A program made the translations under genes and the position numbers. A model generated the notes under the pieces. It was not told the origin of the DNA, did no database searches, and worked only from the letters and a program-made list of their open reading frames with translations. Shown here piece after piece: positions 33,801-44,000 of a stretch of 64,000 nucleotides of DNA. Position 1 is the stretch's first letter. Every line of letters begins with the position of its first letter. The DNA lies in NCBI GenBank assembly GCA_012845835.1, contig JABAKD010000020.1:5993915-6057914 (forward strand), written 5' to 3'. The DNA comes from Undaria pinnatifida (Eukaryota > Sar > Phaeophyceae > Laminariales > Alariaceae).

Positions 33801-35492
33801 CACTCAGGTATACTTGGAATTCCCAGCGGCGGGGCCTCTCTCTCGGAAGCGTGCGGGACTGGGCACGACGAGAGGGGAGGGGGGGGGGGGGGGGGTGCTC
33901 ATTCGCTGCTTGCCTTAGTTATTTGACCATCGACCACGCATCCCTTTCGAGATAGAGCACCGTTCCTACTCCTATTAGAGACCTCTCCAACATCTGGGCA
34001 CTCGCTATACACGTTTATTTTATGTATTCCATGTAAACGGTTTGCTCACGGTAGAGGTCCCCAGTTAAGGCAGTGGTGTGCGAGAGCAACATGACCGCCT
34101 TATAGGGGAAGCCGCCGTATTCAGTCCGGGTTATAATGCTATTCCCCAGTTACGCCACGCGATATTGACCGCTTTATATCGGGATACCGCCTTACTCAGA
34201 CCGCCTTATCGGGGATCCCTTGCTGTATCGTATCTCCTTTGGGGGGAAGAAGGGGGGGGTCGTTTGAAGAAACTTCACGTGGTGTAAATACGTTGCGCTA
34301 TGTATAAGATTGGTGTAAGAATGGTTTTACCCGCTGGGCTGCTTGCCGGTAGTCGGCGCCGAGCGCTGCGGAATAGTTGGGACCGGTCTTGCGATCACGG
34401 ACGATGGTTGTTGTGAGAGCAGCAACGAGTATTCTGACGAGCATAAAAAGTGGCCCAATGGGTAGGTGGTTCTGTCAGGCGAACACGAGGAAAGGGGTAT
34501 CCTACTCGTATTTTTGGCCGCCGTGTCTTGCGGGGCTGTTAAAGGCCGAGCTTGTTTTTCGGCGTCGGAAAAAGAAGGGTCCCATTCCGCCAACCCCACC
34601 CCACTAGCATCGGCTGCTGTTTTTCGTTCTCGATGCGTGTGGGCGCGGGCGGTGAAGGGTGAGCCGTACGCAACCAAAACGGCCCTGCTCTGTTCCCCGT
34701 ATCAGGCCATCTACCTGCTGGGTTTGAACGGTAACCGCGGAAAGTTTGATAGCCCCTCGAGATCGGGGGACATGGGGCAAGAGAATCGTGAGCGCGCACG
34801 AATCCAAGAAAGATTTTAACGCTGACGTCCACCTATCCGCCCGCCCGCCCGCCCGCCCGTCCGCCCGCCCGCCGTGTGCGGTTTAGTGGATTATTGTCTC
34901 CTCAAAAATATGTATTGAAAATAAAGTATCATAGGTTGTTTGCGTTGAGTTAATTTCGGCTCTTAGAAAATTATGTTCTGGCTTCATCGAAAATACAAGT
35001 AACTCTTAAACAACGAATTGTCTTTAACCGGACTTTATTTTATTTTTTCGCTAACGAAATTAAAATTCGTTTCAGGCGCAAAGCGCTACTGAAGTACTAT
35101 GTTAAATATAGTATAGGGTGTAAGTGCTCGTTTAAGAAAAAACTAAACCGTCGGCGGATGGATAACATCGAATCTTAAGCTTACCACACTTCCACGTTTA
35201 TGTCGTGCGTCAATTAAAATCGTAGCCGAAACAACGATGCTGCATAGTCTATGATAACCATGACCCTAACTTTGTCGAGTGGCTGCCGTCTGTTGCCGCC
35301 GCCGCCCGTCGACGACCGGCAGGGTTCGTTCCCTTCCCTGGGGACGCGATAGACCTTGGGGCGGGTTTCCTATGGTACGGAAGCCCAGATCTAATGGGGG
35401 AGTGGGTGGGGGAACTCGACATGGCGGAGCTGAAGGGGCGGGGCGCCGGGAGACGGGGCGGCGGGGGCACGTCTCAGAGATGGCCATGGTGA
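21834..35492 (+). CDS. Alpha/beta-hydrolase (lipase-like), six exons, possibly plastid-targeted
   Basis: Complete model of 365 aa. Exons: 21834-22168, 26097-26214, 27419-27509, 32243-32470, 33652-33807, 35323-35492; phases 2,0,1,1,1 all agree. After an N-terminal hydrophobic leader (1-31) the fold begins CPVLICPAQLSVPGDY (87-102), a strand and turn usual near the start of lipase-like hydrolases. The nucleophile elbow is GHSIGG (177-182, Ser179). SLTTLGTPN lies downstream. RGDGIIP gives Asp285 and TSKHSG gives His308, placing a plausible Ser-Asp-His triad in the usual order. It ends FLWYGSPDLMGEW plus a Gly/Arg-rich tail. The leader contains LLSASFLS, like the heterokont ASAFAP plastid cleavage motif, so plastid entry is possible. 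Intron 2 has a GC donor (AAG|GCAAGT); introns 1 and 3 are 3.9 and 4.7 kb and packed with repeats. Substrate unknown; PGAP1/plant lipase-like hydrolases are the nearest type I recognise. Confidence 0.9.
22548..22860 (+). repeat. tRNA-derived SINE (family 1), 5'-truncated
   Basis: Starts at the B box (GGGGTTCGAATCCCACGTGG) without an A box. It continues with CAACTGCTGACAGC, TTCGATGCGAGTTGACGA, TTCTCGCGATACAAACGAAG and CCGTAGTGGGGAGG. Lies in intron 1 of the hydrolase. Confidence 0.75.
23023..23056. repeat. (TTGCAGG)4 microsatellite
   Basis: Four head-to-tail copies of a 7-bp unit, in intron 1 of the hydrolase. Confidence 0.8.
23616..23642. repeat. Palindrome built from two ACCTGGTA-type motifs
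   Basis: TACCAGGGTATTACGTAATACCTGGCA is near-palindromic around TTACGTAA, using an inverted pair of the dispersed 8-mer. Confidence 0.6.
27575..27660 (-). repeat. Repeat C terminus
   Basis: ACACCCCGTAAAATGCGCGA, then TCGAAGTATCACACGCAGCT and CTTCGATCTCACAGC. Only 65 bp downstream of hydrolase exon 3. Confidence 0.65.
27944..28335. repeat. Tandem duplication, period 197 bp, two units
   Basis: GTCGAACACAACTGCCTACG, CCAATACGGCAGTTACTC, CCACGGCAGCACGTGTTTCA and ATTGATCGCTCCAGGACATG appear in the same order in both units with few differences. Lies in intron 3 of the hydrolase. Unknown origin. Confidence 0.8.
28573..28920. repeat. Repeated ACGCGTGCTACGATAGAGGT blocks
   Basis: GACGCGTGCTACGATAGAGG followed by TATACCTTTTTTGGC at 28606 recurs at 28890. 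Its inverse (CTATCGTAGCACGCGTC) closes the tandem array at 29448-29466. The outer pair may be terminal inverted repeats bounding 28.6-29.47 kb. Confidence 0.6.
29090..29445. repeat. Tandem array, three ~118-bp units
   Basis: Each unit reads AACGCC(T/G)T...ACAACTG(G)AAACCCTTTTT, then ACTTGAAGTTAGTA, GGGGCTCTTGAA and CCCCAGAAAAAAACGT. A diverged single copy lies at 10538-10612 in intron 2 of the SET gene (TTGGAATTAGTATAGGGAGG). Confidence 0.8.
30372..30522. mobile_element. Small MITE with GCTTTTCACGG termini
   Basis: GCTTTTCACGG at 30375 is mirrored by CCGTGAAAAGC at 30509-30519. Between them lies GC-rich sequence with CGGGTCGGGC/ACCCGACC-like inverted runs. The termini resemble hAT-type MITEs. 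An (AT)n run follows. No clear 8-bp target duplication was seen. Confidence 0.5.
30642..30908. mobile_element. MITE with ~20-bp terminal inverted repeats, copy 1
   Basis: The left end GTTGGTCTACGGTAGCCCCC mirrors the right end GGGGCTACCGTAAAACCAGT. An inner inverted pair GAAATCGCCGG/GAAATCGCTGGTTTT is also present. Non-coding. In intron 3 of the hydrolase. Confidence 0.65.
30930..31176. mobile_element. MITE with ~20-bp terminal inverted repeats, copy 2
   Basis: GTCGTTCGACGGTAGCCCCC at the left and GGGGGCTATCGTAGAATCAG at the right. The body matches copy 1 with a 287-bp offset. The two copies are adjacent and in the same orientation. Confidence 0.65.
32056..32143. repeat. (CAC)n/(CACTAC)n microsatellite
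   Basis: A tract of CAC and TAC triplets ends 100 bp before the acceptor of hydrolase exon 4. It gives a polyhistidine shadow that happens to be in frame with exon 4 but lies upstream of the acceptor TTCCCGCAG. Confidence 0.85.
32484..32850 (+). repeat. Element B copy 3, full length
   Basis: A G-rich head (32494-32513) starts about 20 bp after the donor GAGG|GTGAGA of hydrolase intron 4. The body TACTCGTTTGTTGCTTGCCT continues through CCTCCAACATTTGGGTGCTC and CTGTGGCCACCATCTATCGC to GTTCCTCCTTGAACATTTCA. Sense to the gene. Confidence 0.8.
32855..32995 (+). repeat. Element B copy 4, degenerate
   Basis: After a short G-run: GTCTGTTGCCTGGCTTGGGC, ATTTGAACCATTGACC and CAAACGTTTGGGCGCTCG. It follows copy 3 head to tail. 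Confidence 0.65.
33531..33625. repeat. Minisatellite (TCCTA / TCCTGCCC units)
   Basis: CTATCC repeats pass into GTCCTGTCCTTCTTGCCCC repeats and run into the acceptor region of hydrolase exon 5 (33652). It acts as an over-long polypyrimidine tract. Confidence 0.8.
33868..34056 (+). repeat. Element B copy 5, 3'-truncated
   Basis: A G-run (33877-33895) is followed by TGCTCATTCGCTGCTTGCCT, TTATTTGACCATCGACCACG and CTCCAACATCTGGGCACTCG. It begins about 60 bp into hydrolase intron 5, sense to the gene. Confidence 0.75.
34837..34875. repeat. (CCCG)n microsatellite
   Basis: Nine or so CCGC/CCGT units in intron 5 of the hydrolase. Confidence 0.85.
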
Positions 35493-35923
35493 CACCTTTG
35501 TCTACTTATCTCCCGTTGATTCGGACGGGAAAAAAAGTGGTTCAAGACTAAATATACCCGCGCAATGCGATGCTGGTCTAAGGGCTGTGTAGACCATGGC
35601 CCAGCTTCGGCAAAATTATTTAAGTTATGCTTGACTTAGCTTTAGTAAACAATTGCCCCAAATTCGAGCCCCGAGCACCTGAGAAACTTGAAGCAGCCGT
35701 TCACGCCTGGCCGCGTGTATCACGCAGCTCGCAAAGATGGCCATCGACCCTAAATTGATCAAACTCACAGCTGACGTATTCATTGTAGTTATATATATAT
35801 ATTTTTTATGGTCTGGCGATTGAGGGTGGTATAATAAAAATACATCTTGGCCCATCTTTGACAAAAAATATTACCAGGTATGCTCAAGTCTTGACTTGAC
35901 ACCCTCTGCCAACCCTAAAAGCC
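35493..35923. other. Convergent intergenic gap with a repeat C fragment
   Basis: Between the hydrolase stop and the minus-strand candidate stop. It includes TATCACGCAGCTCGCAAAGA followed by AAACTCACAGCTGACG (35717-35778), a diverged repeat C terminus. A TACCAGGTA motif is at 35872. Confidence 0.55.
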
Positions 35924-36257
35924 CTAGCCCCGACAGCCTGGAGTTGTGTCGGATTTCTTGGAACCGCAGACCGTAGGTGATTTGAGCTGAGAGAATGCCA
36001 TCCAACACAGCGAACAGCCAGGATTGGCGCCGAAGTCTGGTTTGGAACACTGGTTGAAATCTGAAAAAGAAACAACATTTTTTGTGATCCTTTTATCCTC
36101 CGGCGGGTTGGCTAAAATAACTAAATAACGCTTAACAAAAGCTCACCATCACACTTCCACGTCCAACTACTGCTTGGTATGTCGGGTGTGGAGCATCGTT
36201 TCATGACCGCAGGAGCCACGAGGCGCAGAGAAACTTCCCGATCCCGAGCGCGTGCGC
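35924..36257 (-). CDS. Candidate small cysteine-rich protein gene (last two exons)
   Basis: Not recognised. The upstream exon (36257-36147) follows CTTCCTGCCCCAG and contains MKRCSTPDIPSSSWTWKCD, ending at GATG|GTGAGC. The last exon (36060-35924) follows TGTTTCTTTTTCAG and reads FNQCSKPDFGANPGCSLCWM and more, ending TPGCRG and stop. The phases (1 into 1) agree and both junctions are canonical. If translation starts at the internal Met the product is about 64 aa with seven cysteines. Otherwise an upstream exon is missing. No secretion signal is seen in the visible part. Convergent with the hydrolase. Confidence 0.4.
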
Positions 36258-37683
36258 CTGGGGCAGGAAGAAGCGGCAGCACAGGCGACACAGGGCCCGT
36301 GTCGGCAAGAAGAGAGCAGAAACAAATAACGAACGAAGAAGGTGGACGCCGCCAACACGCTCCGCGCACGTGCCGCGCGGGTTGTGGGTGGATCAACCCG
36401 GCCAACCGCAATAATACCCGCCGTGTTGTCACGCTCACTCAACCATGGATTTGATGTTTTCGAAAAAATGAAGAAAAGTCTCGCGGGGGGGAGAAGGGAA
36501 GGCATCTGTGACCGCGGCACTTGTCCAGGCGGCCTCTCTGAGGGCAAAAAAACGCTCCCACGCGTTATGCCGGAAAGTATAAGCGATGATGAAACAAGAG
36601 TGAAGTACTTTCAGCGTCAATGACATGCATGCGTTGACGTGTTGTTTGGTTGCAAGTGTGTTCCTTTTTCTGTTGTTGGCTGGACGGTCTCGTACTGAAT
36701 GAGGGGGGTCGGACGGATCTATAGAGCCAAGAAAATATTAACTAAAGATATTGTAACATACGTCGGCCGTGAATTCGACGAATTTAGGGTCGATACTCAT
36801 CATTGCAAGCTCTGCGTACTGCACATATCGTCCATGCTGGAGATCCGGTAAACTGGGCAATCCTCCTCCACAATCGTTTCTTACCGTCGTCCAGGTGCAC
36901 GCGCACCGCACTGTGCACGTTCCGCCGATAGACAGGCCCAACCGACTGTATTTATTTATAGTCACCATGGAGGAAGACAGCGAGGGTATGCTTGCCTTCC
37001 ATTGTCTCAAGCAGGGCATTTCCGGCTCTCTTTACGAGGATTGCCAAACGGCGGCATTATCAAGTTAGCAAGCAGGGCAACAAAGAACGGTGGGAGCAGC
37101 CCTCCGTCACCCGTGTATATATACGTGTTGCTATTGGACAAGGAAAAGGTTGAAATTTCTCCAAAATTCGAAGTTGAAAACTCAGCACTACAGTGCAACC
37201 TTGGTCTAGTGTCGTGCTGGCCGTTTCGTACGTGTCAGCAGGAAGAATGGCGACTTGTCAACGGCAGCAAGCTGTACACCTGGTACCATAGAGCAGGTAC
37301 GTGTAACAGCGCTATCATATGCTAGTGATTTCCTCGTCTGTTTCTTCTCGCTACAATTCGCCTACAAGACCAACGTAAATGGTGGTGGTGGTCCTCGTCC
37401 GTTGCTTGCCGCAATTCGCCCATGAACACCACAAGCACAATCATTAAATGGCGGTGGTGGGGGTGAGGGCGGCAGCAGCGGGGGGGGGGGGGGGGTAGAC
37501 TTTGCTTATCTCACTTGCTGCGGTTTTGTATGATGTCCGTGGTGGTAGCGGTGCACATTTTACAGAGGCTATACAGATAGTCTCCGGACGTATTATCGCA
37601 GAAAAACATGAAGGCGGGCCCCAAGAGTCCCTTTCCCATAAAAATGCGCAAATTAAGTACTCCACTGCCCCAGAAAATCATCA

Positions 37684-37810
37684 CAGCACGACAACCTCGG
37701 ACTTCGGCGCCACTATCTCGAAGCAAGGGACCGGGGGGGCGGAGGAGACGCTACTGGGACGCCTCAACCGAACCCGAGGGGCCTTGACCAATCTGGGTTT
37801 GTGTTTTTAA
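37684..37810 (+). pseudogene. LINE reverse transcriptase fragment
   Basis: The frame reads SDFGATISKQGTGGAEETLL then GRLNRTRGALTNLG. This is the thumb-side motif YLGSxIxxDGGxxxxIxxRIxKARxAFxxL of non-LTR reverse transcriptases. Only about 40 residues are left and a stop follows. Its relation to the 17.7-kb remnant is not known. Confidence 0.55.
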
Positions 37811-39235
37811 CGTTTGCGTGGCGACAAGTCAGGCAGAGGTCTGCAGAACAATGTCGTTTATCCTGCACGTGCAGCACAGAGGAAGGGATCGACCGCTCCC
37901 CCCCCAAAAAATAAAAAATCCCGCCCTCCATATTTCATCGACCAAGCCCCCACAGCGCCCCTGGCATGTTAAACTACCCAACAAGGTTTATCGATCTACA
38001 CTACTGAGTACCGCAACATGTACACACGCTTGTTATAAGGCTCAGTCTGGGTAAGCTATCGGTTAACCTTTTGCAAGTGATCGAACGAACTAATACCCCA
38101 CACTAATACCTCAACAAATGGCGTCGTCGGCAGGACAGAAAGAAACCCCACTAATACCTCAACACACACTCCAGACCCGCAGGACAAAATTCCTTTCTGA
38201 AAAACGAAATCGGAAAATGTTACCTCAAGGTGAACGAGTAGACCCCGCCCCCGCCCCCCCGCCCACTCTCTTGACCTTGGTGTGATAAATTCCTCTCTAC
38301 AAGAACAGAGGGAATATAAAATATCGCGTATCTCTCCTCTTCCACCCGTCCTCCCCACCCACCTCACCGACCCGACCTAGATCAACTCTGGATTTGTCCA
38401 GCCCGCGCTATCATGATTAATTTGCTTTCGTCCATTAACTTTTTTTTGTCTTGTGTTTCATCACTCTTTGGTTACAACGTTGTTTTTCGGCTCATTTTGT
38501 GACAGTACAGACGAGAGAAACAAAGCAGACGCTTGCTTCCTTGCGGTCTCCTCAAAAGGCGACCGAACAAGCCACGGGTGAACGTAACCCAATGCCACAG
38601 GCACCCCACAGCTCTCACTCTCTCCCCCCCTCTTCCTCTCATACAAACGTCTAGTCCCCGCATCTGGACGCCTGGCTGGCCTGGTCCTCGTCACCACGAC
38701 GCGGCGCGGGTGGGCCACCAGCCCCCCCCCGTCCGCATGCAAACACGGCACTCCATCCATGCACCCGTCATCCATCCGTCCATCCAGCATTCCACACTAG
38801 TTTGCCCTCCAGATTAATATATGATACAGGACGCTGTACAGTAGACGACGACCGACGGCGGACTCGGAGAAACCGCAGGAGTCACAGACCCGGAACCTTT
38901 TTCCTTCTGCAATCGCTCACGGATAGTAGGGTGTTTGCGATTTCCAACCTCTTGTTGGATTGGAAAAAAATGTAAAAAGAGTATTGAAACCGACCAGTGT
39001 TAAAACCCAAGGGCAAACAACCCTCGAAAAAATAGGATAGAAAATAAAACAAAAATGGTACACACAGGGAAAAACATTTCTTGAAATCATTTTTTTCGCT
39101 GATTTTTCGTGGGTTGAGTTGCCTTGGATTTTGACGTTCGACGGTTTCAATACTAATTCCTATATGCTTTCCGATCCAACCCCTACCCAACCAAAGTTCG
39201 TACACCGCAAACACCCTAGGTATAGATGGGAAGTA

Positions 39236-39312
39236 TAGGTCGCTCGGTCGGTCGGTCGGTGGATACTGTCGGGATATAGATAGACAGGCAGGTCGGTCGG
39301 TAGGTCGCTACG
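39236..39312. repeat. (GGTC)n / GTAGGTC microsatellite
   Basis: TCGCTCGGTCGGTCGGTCGG and later GGCAGGTCGGTCGGTAGGTC. A complementary (GACC)n tract lies at 41007-41036. Confidence 0.75.
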
Positions 39313-41080
39313 TAGGTAGGCCGCTAAGTAGGTATGCAGACCCAGATAAGAGAGGCATGGAAGGTGGTAGACCTGCGGGGGCACCAAACGTCTGTGTACT
39401 GTTGCACCAACCCGCAAAATTAAATAGCACGCGGCGCGACAGGGTGGGAGTCGTGCAAGTGTCGCACTGCCGCACGATCACAAAAGGCGAGAAACAAACA
39501 TCATGCTGTATTAATGTTCTCCCCCCTCCCTCCCTCCCTTCCTCCCTCTCTCCCTCCTTCCCTCCCTCCCTCCCGCTTGGTTTATCTCGCCCGTCAGGCA
39601 CAATCGGGCACACCACGCACCGGCACCCACGCATCCCATCTCCGTATCCTGCAATCAAGGTTGCGACCCGATCACTTTTGCAAAAAACGTTCCCACTCTT
39701 AACTCCAAGTAGTTTCCCCCCAAAAACAAGGGACGCAGCTGCGAAGGGATTGACACCACCCTGCCGTATGCTACCAGCATGTGCACGGCAGCTCAAAACA
39801 GACGCCACAAGGACCGGAAAAACGCCGGGACGGGGAGGGAGAAGGGGAGTGTTTCCTTCTTGAGAAGTGCCCGAATTTTTCAAGAAACCCATTAGACCCG
39901 TAAAAACCAAACAAAACACAACCGCGCTGCTGCTGCTACGGCTTTTACTGCTGGTGGTGATTGGTGGGCTACCCAATTGCCTCATGGAATCTTAACTGCC
40001 CCTCCTTCACCCTGGCGACCAACCAGCCCCCCCCCCCCCCCCCCCCCTGCAGCCGTTTCAGTTCCGATTAGGAATGTCGAATCTACCGACGGAATTTCCG
40101 CCTACCGTAGCGGCCCAGGCTGCACGCCAATCACGGTCCGGGTGAATAAATAGCGCGGCAGCTCCTAAAAAAGACGCACATGCGTGTCATAGCGGTATGG
40201 TGGTGGATTCCCTTGGGGGGCGTGAAGGGCTCGGCAAGGGCTAATCCGCATCGTTTACGGGTCGACGGGCGGCCGAAACAAAAGCAAAATAAATAACAGA
40301 ACTACGTAATATACGACGGGCAGCCGTTACGCGGCATTGCGAATAAACGTTTGTCAACCAGCGCCGTTGCTGTAATAGTACCAGTAGTATACATATATAA
40401 CTCTAGAATACGTGTAAAAAAAGGGGGGGGAATAATTAACAAAAACGGAGTCGAGAGACAGAACGTGCTCGCCATTGCAAGTCCTACAATGATGGGGAAA
40501 CAGCCCCCTCCCAAAAGAGTGTACGAAGCGCTTCGAACCTGTCGCCTCCCACCCCTCTCGGCCCCCGATAAACCCACCCATTGGCAGCCGGGACCCACCT
40601 TTTGACCGAGAAAAGCCTACCGATCGAACCCCGGCGTTGCACACGGTCGACCGGACAAACCTTGCAGGCATCGGTGTTTACTGTATCAAGTCTTGCGCAA
40701 TCAACCGACTAGAAGAAGAAAACAACATCAGCAACAAAAAACCCCAGCAAGAATCGAATCGTACGTACAACTTCTGAAGGAGTAATAGCAGTAATACCAG
40801 ATATCAACACACGGACGGGACAAGACGGAACATAACCTTGACAAGACAGGACCGGACAGGACCGGACCAAACAGGACCGGAAAAACACGAGAGAATCAGG
40901 AAGACTTTTACACTCGCCAAAAAAAAAACCCGTGTCAACCGATCCGATCTGATCCAATCAACGAACGGGCATACGGACGAACGGAAGCAAGAACAACCGG
41001 CGGAGCGACCGACTGACTGACCGACCGACCGACCACCTGACCGAGCGAATCTATTGAAACGAAACCAACCCTCGAGATGT

Positions 41081-44000
41081 TCAAAAATCGATATCCGAGT
41101 CTTCTTCCTCCTCCTCGGCCAACCCCAGCGCCACCTCCACGTCCGCGAAGCAGCTGGCGGCTACGTCGTAGAGCCCCTGCAGCCGTTGCCGCACCGTCAT
41201 CTTCCCGTGAGAGTACACTACCTGTTCCGTGGCGTCGACCACCGCGGCGTCGTCGGACACACACGGACCATCATCGCCGGTCATCAACGTCAGTCCGTCA
41301 TCATCGTCAGTTGTCACCGTCAGTCATGATCGTCAGTCATCATCGTCAGTGATTACCGTCAGTATTCATCGTCAGTCATCATCATTCACCATCGTCAGTC
41401 CGTCATCATCGTCAGCCCTTGACGTCAGTAATCTATCAGCGTCAGTCAGTCATAAGGTCCTTCATCATCGTCCGTCAGTCATCGTCGTTAATGAGTCACA
41501 TAGTAAGTCATCCTCGTCAGCCAGTCATCACCGTCGGTCATCATCGTCAGGCCGTCATCACCTTCCGCACTATGGTCAGTCATCAATGTCAGTCAGTCAC
41601 CATCGTCAGCTCGTCACATGGCTAGTCATCATCGCTAGTCATCGTCAGTTACCGTGGTCAGTCGTCATCGTCAGCCATTCACAAGTGGTCAGTCGTCATC
41701 GTCAGCCATTCACAAGATCGGGGATCATCGTCAGTCACATCGTCAGTCATCATGTCGGCCAGTCATCATCGTCAGTCATCATTGCCAGTCATCAATATCA
41801 GACGTCATCGTCAGTCATCAACGTCAGTTGCCATCGTTCGTCATCAATGCCAGTCATTACCGTCATTAGGACACACGTGCGGGGGGGAAAAAACACAGCA
41901 GGTCGCTGCGCTTGCAGCCACAGGCGGAGCTACAGCCGCAGCTCCCACCGCCGCTGCCGTCTCCACCGCCGCAAGGAGGGTGCGCGCCGAGAACGAGAAC
42001 GGACAGGGGAAGGCGGGCTGAGGGGACACGCCCTTGCGATCGACGCTCGATTGTTGCACTAAAAAGAGGTAAGAGCTTTACAGGCAGTTGTCGGGACTCC
42101 TACCGCCCTTTTGACTGGGTGACAGATCTCGGAACTAGAGTCGGACAATATCAGTATTCCTACTTGTAGCACGAAAATAGAGCACTGGGGTACCGCAACG
42201 CCTCTCATTCTCCTGACAGCACCAAACAAAACGGAACAGCCTTGGTTAGTAAGATACTGCTATCACTGTGCACGTAGCATTAACATAAGTTCTCTCCTCC
42301 ATCCCCATCTACCCCACCCTCCTGCTCGATTTTCTGCAAGCCTCCCACCCCCCCTGTCCCCTCCCACCTTCTCGTCTCCTGCAATCCCCTCACCCCCATT
42401 CCCCCCTCCTCGTAGCCTGCAACTCGCTCACCTTGTTGTGGGGCGTCGCATTGTGCGGAAGCCAGGTGAAGAAGAAGAGCTTGCTGGTCTTGCGCCCGTC
42501 AGTCGTCACCAGCTCCTGGTCGTACACTGCGTAGCGGCAGTCGCTGTACGGCAACGCCGCCCTCAGCTCCGCGGGACCCTGCCCGGGAGCCCCCACCACG
42601 TCCGCCACCACCTCGGTGCCGTCAATGCGCATGACCAGGAACCGGTGCTTGCGCCTTAGCTTGAGCGCCTTGAGCTTGTCCTGCAGGTCGGTCGACATCC
42701 CGGTTGGGGACTCCGCCCGGTTCGCGTGGTTCTCGACGAACTGCCCGGCGGTCTTGAGGTGCGGCTCGGCTACACCCGCCGTTGCCGGAGCCACCGCGGC
42801 AGCCGCGCCCGCGCCTGCAGCGCCTTTACTAGCCGCAGCGGCGTTCGCGGCGGGAGTAGCGGGAGAAGCGTCAGAAGCGGCGGCGTCCGCACCATTCGAC
42901 ACTGGAGGAGCGAAGACCGAAGAAGACGGAGTCGATGACGAGTCAGCCGCCGCCACCGCCTGCGCCATCGTCACGGTTTCTTCCAAGCCCGACCGAGCGT
43001 CTACAAGTGTAGGCTCAATGCCTCCGCCGTTAAGCTGCGGATATCGCGCGGACGCCTCCATCTCCTGCAGCGGCGCCGGGTGCCCGCTACTTTGCCCCTT
43101 GCCTCCCGACAGATCCTCCTGCCGGGTGCTCTCGGGGTCGCCGGAGCCGCTGCCGCCCCCCCCCCCCCCCTTCCGCCAAACTGCCGTTGGCCAGCAAACC
43201 CCCTTCGGCGCCATGCCTTTCCGACATGCCACCACTTTCCCCTCTTCCCGCAGCGAGCTGCTGTCGCTGTTGTTGCCCCGTTTCTTCCCTCGCCCCCCCA
43301 ACCCCCTCTTCTACAAACGTCTCCGCTCCCGCCTCCCGGGTCTCGGGAAAACTACCGCCCCTCGCCGCCCCCCGCTCCTCCCCCCACTCCCCCCCCTTCG
43401 ACTCCTGGGTGCCTCCAGCCACCTCAACCCCTTCCACCGTTGCCCCTTCTCCTGCTGCTGTCGCTGTTGCCGTCTCTGCTGCTTCTGCAACTCCCGTCCC
43501 GTTTCCCGCCTCGAAATCCTCGGCCGCAAAGCTCTCGGGACCAGCCGGGCCCTGATGAGGCAAAGTCCCTTCCCCCTGAGGTGGCTGGGGTGGGTTGAGC
43601 GGCGCCCCTGCTCCTAGATGGCTGAACTCAGGCCCTTGAACGGCGCGTTGCTGCTCTTCTTCAAGCTCCGCTGGGTTAAGCGGTAGAAGAGCTTCGGGCT
43701 GTGATGCGAGCGCGCGAGAGAGGAGGTGGGGTAAGGGGGTAAGGAGATTGGGCTATCAGTACGGCGCGGTGAAGACGCTACGCAAGGCGCGCATTGCCGG
43801 CTGGAGGCGGCGGCGGCGTCCTGCTTCCGGCAGACGTTTACCCTACGGCACAACGCCGCGCCGCGCGAAAGCTTCAGCTAGATAAAGCTGTGTAGCGCAG
43901 CGAAAGCTAGCAACACATAACATAGGTTTCGAACTATGAAGAACTATGAGTACAAAATTACACTGCCGTCCTGATTCTAGGCCAGTATCACGGCTGTCAT

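Larger units (their letters stand above)
36258..41080. other. Intergenic, no supported gene
   Basis: Apart from a LINE fragment and simple repeats, nothing here has matching splice phases. 36435-36626 (-) is open and slightly protein-like (NAWERFFALREAAWTSA) and could be an upstream exon of the cysteine-rich candidate, but no phase-1 donor could be fixed. Poly-G (37480-37495) and poly-C (40028-40047) runs and a TC-rich run (39520-39575) are present. Confidence 0.55.

Noticed and set aside
39308-39985. 225-codon frame on minus
   Set aside because: Spans a TCCC-rich simple repeat, has no domain signature, and the opposite strand is equally open.
41229-42062. 277-codon Ser/Val/Ile-rich frame on plus
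   Set aside because: Encoded by the TCATCATCGTCAG minisatellite in an intron of the ADF-H gene.
42616-43617. 333-codon plus-strand frame
   Set aside because: Exact antisense of the GC-rich ADF-H exon; the minus strand has the domain and splice sites.
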